The notes under the pieces: generated by a model
Databases searched by the model: none
What the model was told of the DNA's origin: nothing
What the model saw: only the letters and a program-made list of their open reading frames with translations
From: Streptomyces nitrosporeus
GTDB taxonomy: Bacteria > Actinomycetota > Actinomycetes > Streptomycetales > Streptomycetaceae
DNA length: 64,000 nucleotides
Direction: 5' to 3'
Assembly: GCF_008704555.1 (NCBI RefSeq)
Contig: NZ_CP023702.1
Coordinates: 992,001-1,056,000, forward strand
Made by a program: the position numbers and the translations under genes
Part shown: one piece after another, positions 12,501-17,543 of the stretch
Layout of the letters: the number at the start of each line of letters is the position of its first letter
Numbering within the stretch: position 1 is the stretch's first letter

Positions 12501-13166
12501 GGCGATGGTGTACTGCGGGGCCAGGTGGAGCAGTGTGCCGCCGGCCAGAGCGAGGCCGCTCTCGCCCCTGAGGAGTGCCTGGCACGCGAGGTGCACGGCG
12601 ACCAGCGAGGAACTGCACGCGGTGTCGATCGAGAGGCTGGGGCCCCGGAAGTCGAAGCAGTGCGAGATCCGGTTCGACACCATGGTCATCATGGTTCCGG
12701 TCGCGGTGTGCGGAGCCAGCGAGGTGAAGCCCAGGTCGGAGAACTGGAGGATCTTGTAGTCCAGGGTGAACGCGCCGACGTACACGGCGACATCGCTGCC
12801 CGCCAGCTCGGCCGGCCGCTGCCCCCCGTCCTCGAGTGCGTCCCAGGCGACCTCCAGCAGTTTGCGCTGCTGCGGGTCCATATGGTCCGCCTCACGCGGG
12901 CTGATCCCGAAGAACGCGGGGTCGAACTCGTCGAATCCGTCGATGTACCCGCCGCGGCCCCCGATCAGGCGGCCGGGCTTGTCCCGGTACCGGCTGCCGA
13001 GGGTGGTGACGTCGTACCGGTCGGGCGGGGTGGGTGTGATGCAGTCCTTGCCGGCGGCCAGGTTCCGCCAGAAGGTCCGATGGTCCGACGCCCCGCCCGG
13101 CATCCGGCAGCCTATGCCGATGATGGCCACCTTGTTCCTTGACGGGTGATTGAGCGCGTCGGTCAT
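3534..13166 (-). CDS. ftdB: Hybrid iterative PKS-NRPS, polycyclic tetramate macrolactam synthetase
   Basis: 3210 residues. Domains in order: KS (Cys184 in DTACSSS, His319, His359), AT (Ser644 in GHSTGE, VPYHS at 744-748), DH (His942, Asp1107 in HPALLDA), KR (nucleotide site 1480-1486, Ser1622/Tyr1635/Asn1639), ACP (Ser1796), condensation (HHIVSDA, 1989-1995), adenylation (TTSGSTGRPK, 2531-2540), PCP (Ser2934), and a C-terminal alpha/beta-hydrolase domain (GYSLGG Ser3054, Asp3081, His3181). This single-module KS-AT-DH-KR-ACP-C-A-T-TE plan is the hallmark of PTM synthetases. One PKS module is used iteratively to make two polyene chains, and the NRPS half joins them to ornithine and releases a tetramate. 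Ornithine specificity is inferred from the family. The DH motif reads HxxxDxxxxP and the C motif ends DA instead of the usual G residues. The ATG has GAGGAG six bases upstream. A Ser/Pro/Glu-rich linker separates C and A. Confidence 0.95.
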   Translation of the reverse strand: MTDALNHPSRNKVAIIGIGCRMPGGASDHRTFWRNLAAGKDCITPTPPDRYDVTTLGSRYRDKPGRLIGGRGGYIDGFDEFDPAFFGISPREADHMDPQQRKLLEVAWDALEDGGQRPAELAGSDVAVYVGAFTLDYKILQFSDLGFTSLAPHTATGTMMTMVSNRISHCFDFRGPSLSIDTACSSSLVAVHLACQALLRGESGLALAGGTLLHLAPQYTIAETKGGFLSPEGRSRTFDAAADGYVRAEGVGLVALKRLEDAVRDGDRVHAVIIGSGVNQDGRTNGITVPNAEAQVSLIRQVCAEAGISPGELQYMEAHGTSTPVGDPIEANALARALADGRAPGSRCYVGSVKTNIGHTESAAGIAGLIKAALSLEHRLIPPHINLEHLNPAIDAAALPYEIPTRLTPWPEHEGPARAGVNSFGFGGTNAHVLLEEAPTVPAGTGSGTGSTARSGGRRWSILPLSARHPEALLERADAIREELAEDAGRPAVPLPDLGHTLAHRRQHHAERLSVVYTSRASLDEALAAYGRGEPHPRAVQDRLRAADERRLVWVFTGMGPQWWGMGRQLLREDEVFRDAVTRCDRALRDITGWSLLAEMSAEESASRMGETWLAQPANFALQTGLAAMWREYGVTPDAVVGHSTGEVAAFHEAGVYTLEEAVRVVAHRSRLQHTLAGTGTMLAVSLTEDEAERRVRPYRDRVSVAAVNSPTSVTLAGEEPALALLAEELRAEQLFAKFLTVRVPYHSVGMERIKDELLSSLADLAPRRARIPLYLTGREGTADGRELDAAYWWQNVRDRVRFRAAVDRLADDGHRVFLEIGPHPVLGHSIRECLDARGASGLTLPSIRRQEDESERFAVSLASLHNLGTGVDWDTLQPAGRPVTLPRYPFRRDRHWTEPHPVAQVRLGATDHPLLGRRTGHTEPSWQVRLDTETLPYLADHRIQDTVVFPAAGYLEMAAQAVLRVTGGKRVVLADIELRKALFLPEGEDRPVRLSLSMEDAAFTVASEAGADGEAAVHVRGVVRSGQRRTDGPPLDATAIRARTVRHLDGPACYTALAALGYQYGPAFQAIEEVWVGPTEVLARIRPPRAIGDDAARHHLHPALLDACFQAVLTPQLLQAQTAPATGIKLPLSLDEIALEPVGDQPLWVHATVTTDADATAPGTDDATAPRTAPGTAGAGDTTLGDITLYADDGTPLGGIRGFRATDVERAATAVARTTIDSWLAETVWTDVSGPSPQDGGADLMAAAREHGWLVLADAGGVADAFAALAAARGEHCHLVRPGGARSEADGTRTVDPGSEADLSRVLADLDRLTGRPFRGAVLHLWNLDAPSLDGCGTDALTGHTGPGSYSLTVLARVLLARGTGGSLHIVTRGAQAVVPGEDVEPLGAPAWGVGRVLRHQELMGHPGKLIDLDPHRRPGPAGARADAEALLREALLDDEEEIALRAGRRLTSRLRPAQGLTRPLPLRLRADGGYLVTGAFGALGRLLCRTLVRRGARRLVLVGRTPVPAREKWTGTDPATPEGRAVALVRELEALGAQVVLAPLDITDESALTSWLDTYRRTGPPLRGVFHLAGQVRDTLVADLDRSTFDAVHDPKTIGAHLLHRHLRDEPLDHFVLFASIASLLTTAGQTNYAAGNAFLDALAHHRRARGLPALSLDWGPWATGMIEELGLVGHYLHSRGMSSLAPDAGMSVLERVIGQDHAQLVVATVVDWPVFLAWYQAPPPLVAELAAAAAPPADAGSGNAFLDVFTAAGETDRRALVTERFAALCASVLRTGTDRIDPATGLGGLGLDSLLAMELRARIHAELGVAMPVVALLSGTPAGELAAQLHDGLTALAEAGGASGTDRTVEVYDDERQYPLTQNQKALWFLKHLNPDGYAYNIGGAVEVTVALDPDLMFGAVRELIARHPALRTNFLLQDGHAVQRVSPGTEPDLALFDVQGQDWESIHRTIVAEYRKPYDLARDPLVRFRLFKRGPDRWIIMKAVHHIVSDAISTFTFIDELFAVYEALRQGRKPQLPPVASRYLDFLNQQNRFLAGADAARMLDYWRGHLPAEVPLLDLPTDKPRPAVQTHNGASAFFELDTALSARVHVLALAHHVTPFMVLLSAYYLLLHRYSGQEHIVVGSPVTGRTHQDFASVYGYFVNPLPLHADLTEDPSVAGLLEQVRTTVLGGLDNQEYPFVLLVEELGLQHDPSRSAVFQAMFILLTHKVATEQYGYRLKYIELPEEEGQFDLTLSAYEDEAEHRFHCVLKYNTDLFLPETVRRMASHYTRLLDAMTRAPGETAVSRLGMLGEDEREQLIAEWSRPDAPLTTAPPAPVPLAPRTSESPEAPESPGTPGSPESSGTPESSESVLTGAPGASAAGEGARGAGFLPVHARIGRVAASRPDAVAVTAPAPGGGARRMTYAELERRATAGAHRLRALGLTTGSVVAVRMDKTPELVVTLLAVLKAGGAYLPVQPDQPADRLAQLLRTTGAELVVTDGPSATDTGVPGVRTVTAGELQTPGPAPDAGAASREPVDPDAPAYVITTSGSTGRPKAVEVSHGNLASAYASWQEVYRLEQDVRVHLQMAGPAFDVFTGDLVRALCSGGNLVLVDRDLLFDTPRLYRTMRQERVDCAEFVPAVVRGLMDHCTREGLRLDFLRLLVVGSDAWSVGEYRRLGELCGPATRLVNSYGLTEATIDSACFEGPTDDLEPGRMVPIGRPLPNSTLHILDAHGEPVPPGVPGELWIGGDGVASGYAGDPEQTRHRFVTRTLSREPGARPERLYRTGDLARWDAQGRAHLLGRTDGQVKLRGHRVETGEIEAQLERWPALDRAVVTLRTDGRGEAALCAYCVPAPGAAPDPRALRRHLAASLPSYMIPAHFVVVPALPLTANGKVDLAALPAPETGAEQRPHEAPVTVYETGVARHWQALLGVEQAGLEDDFFELGGSSIKLIELIHHLRTEFGVTVPVSRLYRTTTLHGMAAAVQEVLHGTAAEELPFLTFNDGRSPLLFAFPPAGGHGLVYRGLADHLPEYTVIGFNYLPGDDKVARYADLVETVRPEGPCLLLGYSLGGNLAFETAKELERRGRRVAHVVVLDSRRILESYEPGDEGIRVFEAELGEHLRKHTGSDVVASETLAHAAEYLAFCGRTPNTGRTAAAVSVITDEEKAALYAPGEQGTWHGSSVQDTLVLRGSGRHADMLDPKHLVRNADLVRAVLTGGTATHEA
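6113..6196. repeat. Imperfect 9-bp tandem repeat coding the C-A interdomain linker
   Basis: About nine degenerate copies of a 9-bp unit resembling GATTCGGGG run through this stretch inside the PKS-NRPS gene. On the coding strand they give a Ser-Pro-Glu-Thr rich segment, about residues 2324-2352 of the protein, between the condensation and adenylation domains. The repeat keeps frame and avoids hydrophobic residues, consistent with a flexible linker that can change length by slippage. Confidence 0.75.
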
Positions 13167-13393
13167 GTCGAACTCCTCATCAAGTCATGGCGGGGCGCCA
13201 GGGGACGGTCGCGGCGGCGGGTGCGGGTGACGGCTGCGGGTACCGGTGACGGCTGCGGTGGCCGGACCGGGGTCGGGTGCGGGAGGGGATGCGGGTGAAC
13301 GGGTGCGGACGCGGACAGCCGTGTCCGCACCTGGTGCCGGGCGGGGGAGGGAGCCGGGCGGGACCGGGGGCCGGAGAGCGGCCGGCCCGTCGG

Positions 13394-14335
13394 TCAGTTC
13401 GGTACCCGCCCGCTGTCCGGCCTGCGCTGCCAGGGATGCAGGAGGGAGGCGACGAACTCGCCGGTACCGGGGAAGGACGCGGGGTCACCGAGTCCGACCG
13501 AGGCGGGTTCGCGGCCCGGCCGCCAGGTGAAGCTGCCGAAGAAGTGGTCCCAGCAGGACAGGTCGGAGCCGTAGTGGCCCGCTTCGGACAGGTCGGTGCT
13601 GTGGTGCAGACGGTGCTGCTCGGGGCTGACGAGCAGGTGGTTGAGCCGGCCGATGCGCACATCGATGTTGGCGTGGACGAAATAGCCCTGGGCCGCGACG
13701 AACAGCCCCACCACCAGCAGTGCCGGCCGGGAGAAACCGACCAGGGCGAGGGCGAGCTGGACGAGTCCCTGGGCCAGCATGATGTCCAGGACGTGGTTGA
13801 CGCCGTTGTTGGCGACGTTGACCTTCTGCGGAACGTGGTGCACGCCGTGCAGCCGCCACAGCACCGCGTTGTTGTGGCTCAGCCGGTGCACCAGGTAGCT
13901 CACCAGCGACCCGACGAGGAGGGCCGCGGGGATCTCGGCCCACAGCTGGTGCTCCGGTTCCGGGGGCGATATCCAGCCGACCGCGGAGGTGACCAGCAGT
14001 TGCGCCATCGCGCTTCCGGCCATGGTGAGGAAGAAATAGACGCCGTACCAACGCCACTCGTCGAGCTCGGGGTGCCATTCCCGGTCGTAAGGGATCAGCC
14101 GTTCCAGGGCGGCCAGATAAGTGAGGGTTCCGATCAGGAAGATCGGACTGACCCAGGCCGGGTCCCAGTTCAGCGACAGCGCTGCCGCACCCACCGCGAC
14201 CACCGCCAGCAAAAGGAAGGGGTAGGCGGCCACACACAGCACGGAGGTCAGGGCATTTCCCGCGGACCGCTTTCCGTGGACCGCGGGTAGACCTGATGGG
14301 ATTTCGCCTTCGGCGAATCGTTCACCCCTGTCCAT
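13394..14335 (-). CDS. ftdA: PTM hydroxylase, sterol desaturase/fatty acid hydroxylase superfamily
   Basis: A 313-residue integral membrane di-iron enzyme. The histidine boxes are HRLSH (150-154), HGVHH (163-167), His181 and HRLHH (241-245), the HxxxH/HxxHH/HxxHH pattern of the superfamily. Hydrophobic segments lie near 28-52, 62-80, 98-120, 133-150 and 183-220. In PTM pathways this enzyme hydroxylates C-3 of the ornithine-derived part of the macrolactam. It is the first gene of the operon, 227 bp ahead of the PKS-NRPS. The frame is open upstream to 14482. The ATG at 14335 is chosen because a GGGGGTG element lies seven bases before it, with ATG 14350 as the alternative. Confidence 0.88.
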   Translation of the reverse strand: MDRGERFAEGEIPSGLPAVHGKRSAGNALTSVLCVAAYPFLLLAVVAVGAAALSLNWDPAWVSPIFLIGTLTYLAALERLIPYDREWHPELDEWRWYGVYFFLTMAGSAMAQLLVTSAVGWISPPEPEHQLWAEIPAALLVGSLVSYLVHRLSHNNAVLWRLHGVHHVPQKVNVANNGVNHVLDIMLAQGLVQLALALVGFSRPALLVVGLFVAAQGYFVHANIDVRIGRLNHLLVSPEQHRLHHSTDLSEAGHYGSDLSCWDHFFGSFTWRPGREPASVGLGDPASFPGTGEFVASLLHPWQRRPDSGRVPN

Positions 14336-14977
14336 ACCTGACACCCCCATGTGCACTGCGACTAGGAAGGAAGAAGACGGCAGCGTCTGCCTGGATCGAC
14401 AGAGCCACCGCAGATGCGGCATCTTCCTGTGGCGGGGGCCGCTCACGCATAGGCCGCTTCCGGACACCAGGTCCAGCACCACCGGCCGGATACAGGACCG
14501 AGACCCCCGTCACGTCGGTTCTGTTCCTTCTTTTTCCGTTTTCCCGGACTTCAACCTCCGGGTGGCCCACAGAATCCGGAACGGCATACCGGGCCGTTCG
14601 CCGCCCGATGCCCATTGAAACGGCATCGGCCCCGCAAAGGAATAAGGAAAGGCTCTTATCGTCAGTGTGAGTTAATTAGTATGAGTAGTGTGTATGCAGG
14701 TTCGGCTGAGTGCTCCCGAAAGGCTCCGCCGCGTACGCCGTGGCGCGCGTGAATGGAAGGGGAGGCCATCACTGCGCGCAGTGCGCCGTTCGCGCTCCCC
14801 ACGCCCGCCACACGGATCGCCCCACACGGTGGCCCGTCGCACCGGCCCCCATCGTCCGCGCATCACCTCACACGCTGGACCGGCCCACCGGTCGCGCCGC
14901 CCTGGGAGGACCGCCCCGCGGAGCGACGCCGCACCGGGACCGCGGCGACGGCCAAAGGCCCTGCTCGCGGGCGTTCC
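14336..14977. other. Intergenic region upstream of the PTM operon
   Basis: No convincing gene. The short open frames here have no recognisable domain and poor codon structure. The left part must contain the PTM operon leader. A clearly AT-rich patch lies at 14641-14700. The right part (14700-14977) is GC-rich sequence downstream of the stop of the hypothetical gene and shows nothing I can name. Confidence 0.6.
14641..14700 (-). promoter_or_regulatory. AT-rich candidate promoter/operator for the PTM operon
   Basis: This 60-bp stretch is about 38% GC by hand count, far below its surroundings, and sits 300-365 bp upstream of the ftdA start. It contains an AT-rich GTTAATTAGT core. No unambiguous -35/-10 pair was found, so the exact promoter is not defined. 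The position and composition suggest the regulated promoter for the five-gene operon, which has no other large upstream gap. Confidence 0.35.
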
Positions 14978-16318
14978 CTACGGGACCGCGATGCCCGCCG
15001 CCCGCAGGGCGTGGGCCAGGTCCCGCTCCCGGGCCGCCGACACCTCGCGTGCGGCGGCCAGGAGCCGGGTCACCAGGTGCCGCGGACGCCCCTGGGCGAC
15101 GCGCGCCACGTCCTGGGGCGTCCGTACGCGGACGAACGCGCCCAGCAGCACCTGCGCCTGGGGGCCCGGACCGGCCTCGTCGAGGGCGGCCACCGCGTCG
15201 GCGACCTCGGCCGCCGGCCGCGCGACGCCCTGCCGGAGCACCTGCCGCCAGTCGTCGTCACGTCCGGCCGCGGCCAGGGCCCCGGCCGCGGCGGCGAGAG
15301 CGGCCGGCGGGAGCGAGGAGACCTCCCACAGCAGCGTCGCCCGGTCCGCGGCCAGTCCCGCCCGGTGCAGTGCCGACACGCACACCGGCAGGTGTACGGC
15401 GGGCCTGCGCGCCATCTCGCAGAGCACCGCGTGCGCCTCACCGCCGCGGCCTTCGGCGCGCAGTCGCAGGAGCAGGCCGACGGCCTGTTCCGCAGCACGG
15501 ACGGCCGCGGGGCCGGGATCGGTGGTACGCGGGGCGGGCCCGGCCTCCCGCGCGGGGGCGGCGCCGAAACGGGCACCGCGCAAAGCGGGCGCCGCGGACG
15601 GGGTGAGGGGCATGACGGGCAGGGACGAGGAGGCGGGGGACGTGGACGTCTCGTCCTCGAGATCGAGACCGGCGAACCGGGCTCCCCGCGGCCTCCCCCG
15701 CGTACGCCTCGAAGCGGTGCCGGCCCCGGGACCGGCACCGGCCGGCGCGGCGGCGGAACCAGGCGAAGGGGTAGGCCCCTCAACGGAGGCGGGAGCGGTT
15801 CCCGTGGCGGAGGCGGGAGCCGGCATCGGGCTTCCCAGCGCGGTCAGCCGACGGCGGATCTCGGCGCAGCGGGCCGTGGCGCGGGCGTGGTCGTCCCGGG
15901 CCCAGGCCACCGCCTCCGGCCCGTCGGGGCCGTGTGCCGCTTCCCGGGCGCCGGCGGCCCGCAGCCGGTGAGCGGCGGCCTCCCGTTCGCGGAGCATCAG
16001 TTCCAGCCGGACCCCGAGGGCCGTACGTCCGCCCGGACGCCGGTCGTACGCGGTGACGGCCGCCGTGTACAGGGCGGCGGCGCGCGCCGGTTCCCGCGCC
16101 GCGAACCCGTCCCCCCGCAGGCCGGCGAGGTCCTGGAGAAGGGATTCGACCACGTCCCAGGGCGGCAGCTCCACACCCTCGAAGCAGGCGCGCATGCCCT
16201 CCGGGTCGCGTGTGACGAACACGCCGTACCAGCCCTGCCGCGCGTCGAGCAGAGCGGCCAGGCCGCGCAGGTACCGCGCGAACGTCCGTACTTCCACCGC
16301 ATACCGATCCACTGTCAC
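14978..16318 (-). CDS. Conserved Streptomyces hypothetical protein
   Basis: 446 residues, starting with GTG at 16318. A second GTG two codons later is equally possible. The N-terminus (YAVEVRTFARYLRGLAALLD, then GWYGVF and PPWDVVESLLQDLAG) resembles a family of uncharacterised streptomycete proteins that I recall only as hypothetical. Residues about 170-300 are Pro/Ala/Gly-rich low complexity. The C-terminal 150 residues are Ala/Arg-rich and probably helical, with repeated R-x-L-L-W and A-R-P-A-xx-V-A-D-A blocks that hint at an alpha-solenoid. There is no signal peptide or membrane segment. It is transcribed in the same direction as the PTM operon but 640 bp away, and there is no evidence that it belongs to the pathway. 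Confidence 0.75.
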   Translation of the reverse strand: MTVDRYAVEVRTFARYLRGLAALLDARQGWYGVFVTRDPEGMRACFEGVELPPWDVVESLLQDLAGLRGDGFAAREPARAAALYTAAVTAYDRRPGGRTALGVRLELMLREREAAAHRLRAAGAREAAHGPDGPEAVAWARDDHARATARCAEIRRRLTALGSPMPAPASATGTAPASVEGPTPSPGSAAAPAGAGPGAGTASRRTRGRPRGARFAGLDLEDETSTSPASSSLPVMPLTPSAAPALRGARFGAAPAREAGPAPRTTDPGPAAVRAAEQAVGLLLRLRAEGRGGEAHAVLCEMARRPAVHLPVCVSALHRAGLAADRATLLWEVSSLPPAALAAAAGALAAAGRDDDWRQVLRQGVARPAAEVADAVAALDEAGPGPQAQVLLGAFVRVRTPQDVARVAQGRPRHLVTRLLAAAREVSAARERDLAHALRAAGIAVP

Positions 16319-16518
16319 CGTCGCCCTCGCCGGCCGCTCCGCCAGAACCTTCCGGCCCGCAGGAATTCGACCGCAGGGCTGTTACGGGCGGGCTACGCGC
16401 GCTTTTCGGGTGTGGGGCGAAGAGGGCGAGGCGACTCGCGCACACCCCGGCCCGTCCGGTCGCGGGGGCAGCAGCGGGGCCGCCCCGGCGGGCGGCGGCG
16501 GCCGGGTCCGTCCGGAAG

Positions 16519-16597
16519 GTGACGGACGGAAGGCGACAGTCGGGAAATGACGGACGGAAGGCGACGGTCGGGAAGTGACGGTCAGAAGGTGACGGCG
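16519..16597. repeat. 28-bp tandem repeat (2.8 copies) at the 3' end of the PPOX gene
   Basis: Two nearly identical 28-bp units (16519-16546 and 16547-16574, two differences) are followed by a partial third copy from 16575. The third copy contains the stop codon and last codons of the adjacent minus-strand oxidoreductase. The array therefore looks like duplication of that gene's 3' end outward into the intergenic space. Confidence 0.8.
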
Positions 16598-16962
16598 ATG
16601 CCGGTGTGAGGCCGCTTGCCGAGTCGCACGATCATCGCGGGAATGTCCACCAGCCAGTACTTCCAGGTGTATTTACGGGCCAGCATCTTACGCACCGCCG
16701 CCGTACCGGCCTCGTCGAGCAGCCGCGCGGTGCCCTCGGCGCTCGGCGCTCCCTCCGCGATCCGGCCGCGGACGTCGCACACGGTGACCCGGACCCGGCT
16801 GTCGTTGCGCAGCCGCTTCACCTTCCAGGAATCGGACCGGGTCCAGACGTAGAGCGTCTCGCCGTCGGCGGCGGCCCAGACGGGCGTGGCGACGGGAGTG
16901 CCGTCCTTCCGGTAGGTGGTCAGGCTGACGTACTCGCTGCGGGCGAAGTCCTGGAGGGTCAC
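16582..16962 (-). CDS. PPOX-class flavin/F420-type oxidoreductase
   Basis: 126 residues, the usual size for a single split-barrel domain of the pyridoxamine 5'-phosphate oxidase-like superfamily. The N-terminal strand pattern (SEYVSLTTYRKDGTPVATPVWAA), ETLYVWTRSDSWKVKRLRND and VTVCDVRGR match the actinobacterial F420/flavin-dependent PPOX class. The start is GTG at 16962. The gene follows a small XRE regulator after 21 bp, a pairing that recurs in actinomycetes, and the two are probably co-transcribed. The substrate is unknown, and no residue decides between FMN and F420. Confidence 0.82.
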   Translation of the reverse strand: MTLQDFARSEYVSLTTYRKDGTPVATPVWAAADGETLYVWTRSDSWKVKRLRNDSRVRVTVCDVRGRIAEGAPSAEGTARLLDEAGTAAVRKMLARKYTWKYWLVDIPAMIVRLGKRPHTGIAVTF

Positions 16963-16983
16963 AAGCGCCGACCCTACCGGCCG

Positions 16984-17286
16984 CTACGCGGTGAGCGGCA
17001 GGGCTGTCACCGGCGGCCCCGCCGGTTCGGCGGACCCGGCCGGTTCGGCCGCGCAACGGGCGAGCAGACCGTCCATGGTGAGACCGAGGGCCCCGGCGAG
17101 CGCCGCGACCGTGAAGAAGGCGGGGGTCGGGGCGCGGCCGGTCTCGATCTTGCGAAGCGTCTCGGCCGAGATGCCGGCGCTCGCGGCGACCGCGACCATG
17201 CTGCGCGGACCGCGCGCCTCGCGCAGCAGCTCGCCGAGCCGTTCGCCGCGCCGGCGCTCTTCGGGTGTCAGGGGCGTCCGTACCAT
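16984..17286 (-). CDS. XRE-family helix-turn-helix regulator
   Basis: 100 residues with one Cro/C1-type HTH: ASAGISAETLRKIETGRAPTP (about 35-55), flanked by helices LGELLREARG and FFTVAALAGALGLT. The C-terminus is Ala/Pro-rich. It precedes the PPOX oxidoreductase by 21 bp and probably controls the pair. A near-palindrome lies 13-31 bp upstream of its ATG, and the -10-like TAGAAT six bases before the ATG suggests a leaderless, autoregulated transcript. The regulated signal is unknown. Confidence 0.85.
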   Translation of the reverse strand: MVRTPLTPEERRRGERLGELLREARGPRSMVAVAASAGISAETLRKIETGRAPTPAFFTVAALAGALGLTMDGLLARCAAEPAGSAEPAGPPVTALPLTA

Positions 17287-17326
17287 GCCGTCATTCTAAT
17301 ACCAGTCGGATCGGTATAATAATTGG
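17287..17326 (-). promoter_or_regulatory. Leaderless promoter with near-palindromic operator for XRE-PPOX pair
   Basis: An AT-rich island in GC-rich DNA. Reading the minus strand, TAGAAT (17293-17298) lies six bases before the ATG at 17286, the spacing of leaderless Streptomyces promoters. Just upstream, 17299-17317 is a 19-bp imperfect palindrome with perfect ATACC/GGTAT outer arms. The palindrome abuts the -10 element, so a dimeric regulator bound there would block transcription. The neighbouring XRE protein is the obvious candidate. Confidence 0.45.
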
Positions 17327-17468
17327 CGCGACACGGGTCGGGACGGGCACGTCCGCCCCTACGGCGTCCACAGCCGGCCGGGGCGCCGCGCGGGCGCTCA
17401 CGGCCGTACGGGCGGCAGCCACGGCCGGGGCGCCGCGGGAACCGGACTGGGCGGCACGCGAGGCAGCG

Positions 17469-17520
17469 CGGCCGGACGGAGGTACGGCGGGCGCCGCTTC
17501 GCCGTACCTCCGTCCGGCCG
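17469..17520 (-). terminator. Perfect 21-bp stem hairpin downstream of ggt
   Basis: Positions 17469-17489 and 17500-17520 are perfect reverse complements with a 10-base loop. The hairpin begins 24 bp beyond the ggt stop codon (minus strand). No T-run follows, as is normal for high-GC terminators. Confidence 0.7.
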
Positions 17521-17543
17521 AGGGCGCCCGCCGCACCGTGGGC

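Noticed and set aside
3534..13166. Assigning malonyl versus methylmalonyl specificity from the AT motif
   Set aside because: The VPYHS motif is neither the clear HAFH nor YASH signature, so no substrate call is made from sequence; malonyl is only expected from PTM chemistry.
14296..14670. Small open frames in the PTM upstream gap
   Set aside because: No family, poor codon structure, and they overlap the ftdA 5' end and likely promoter.
16519..16597. CRISPR-like array
   Set aside because: The units are contiguous without spacers, as are the other tandem repeats at 26156, 53427 and 62555; no cas genes in the window.
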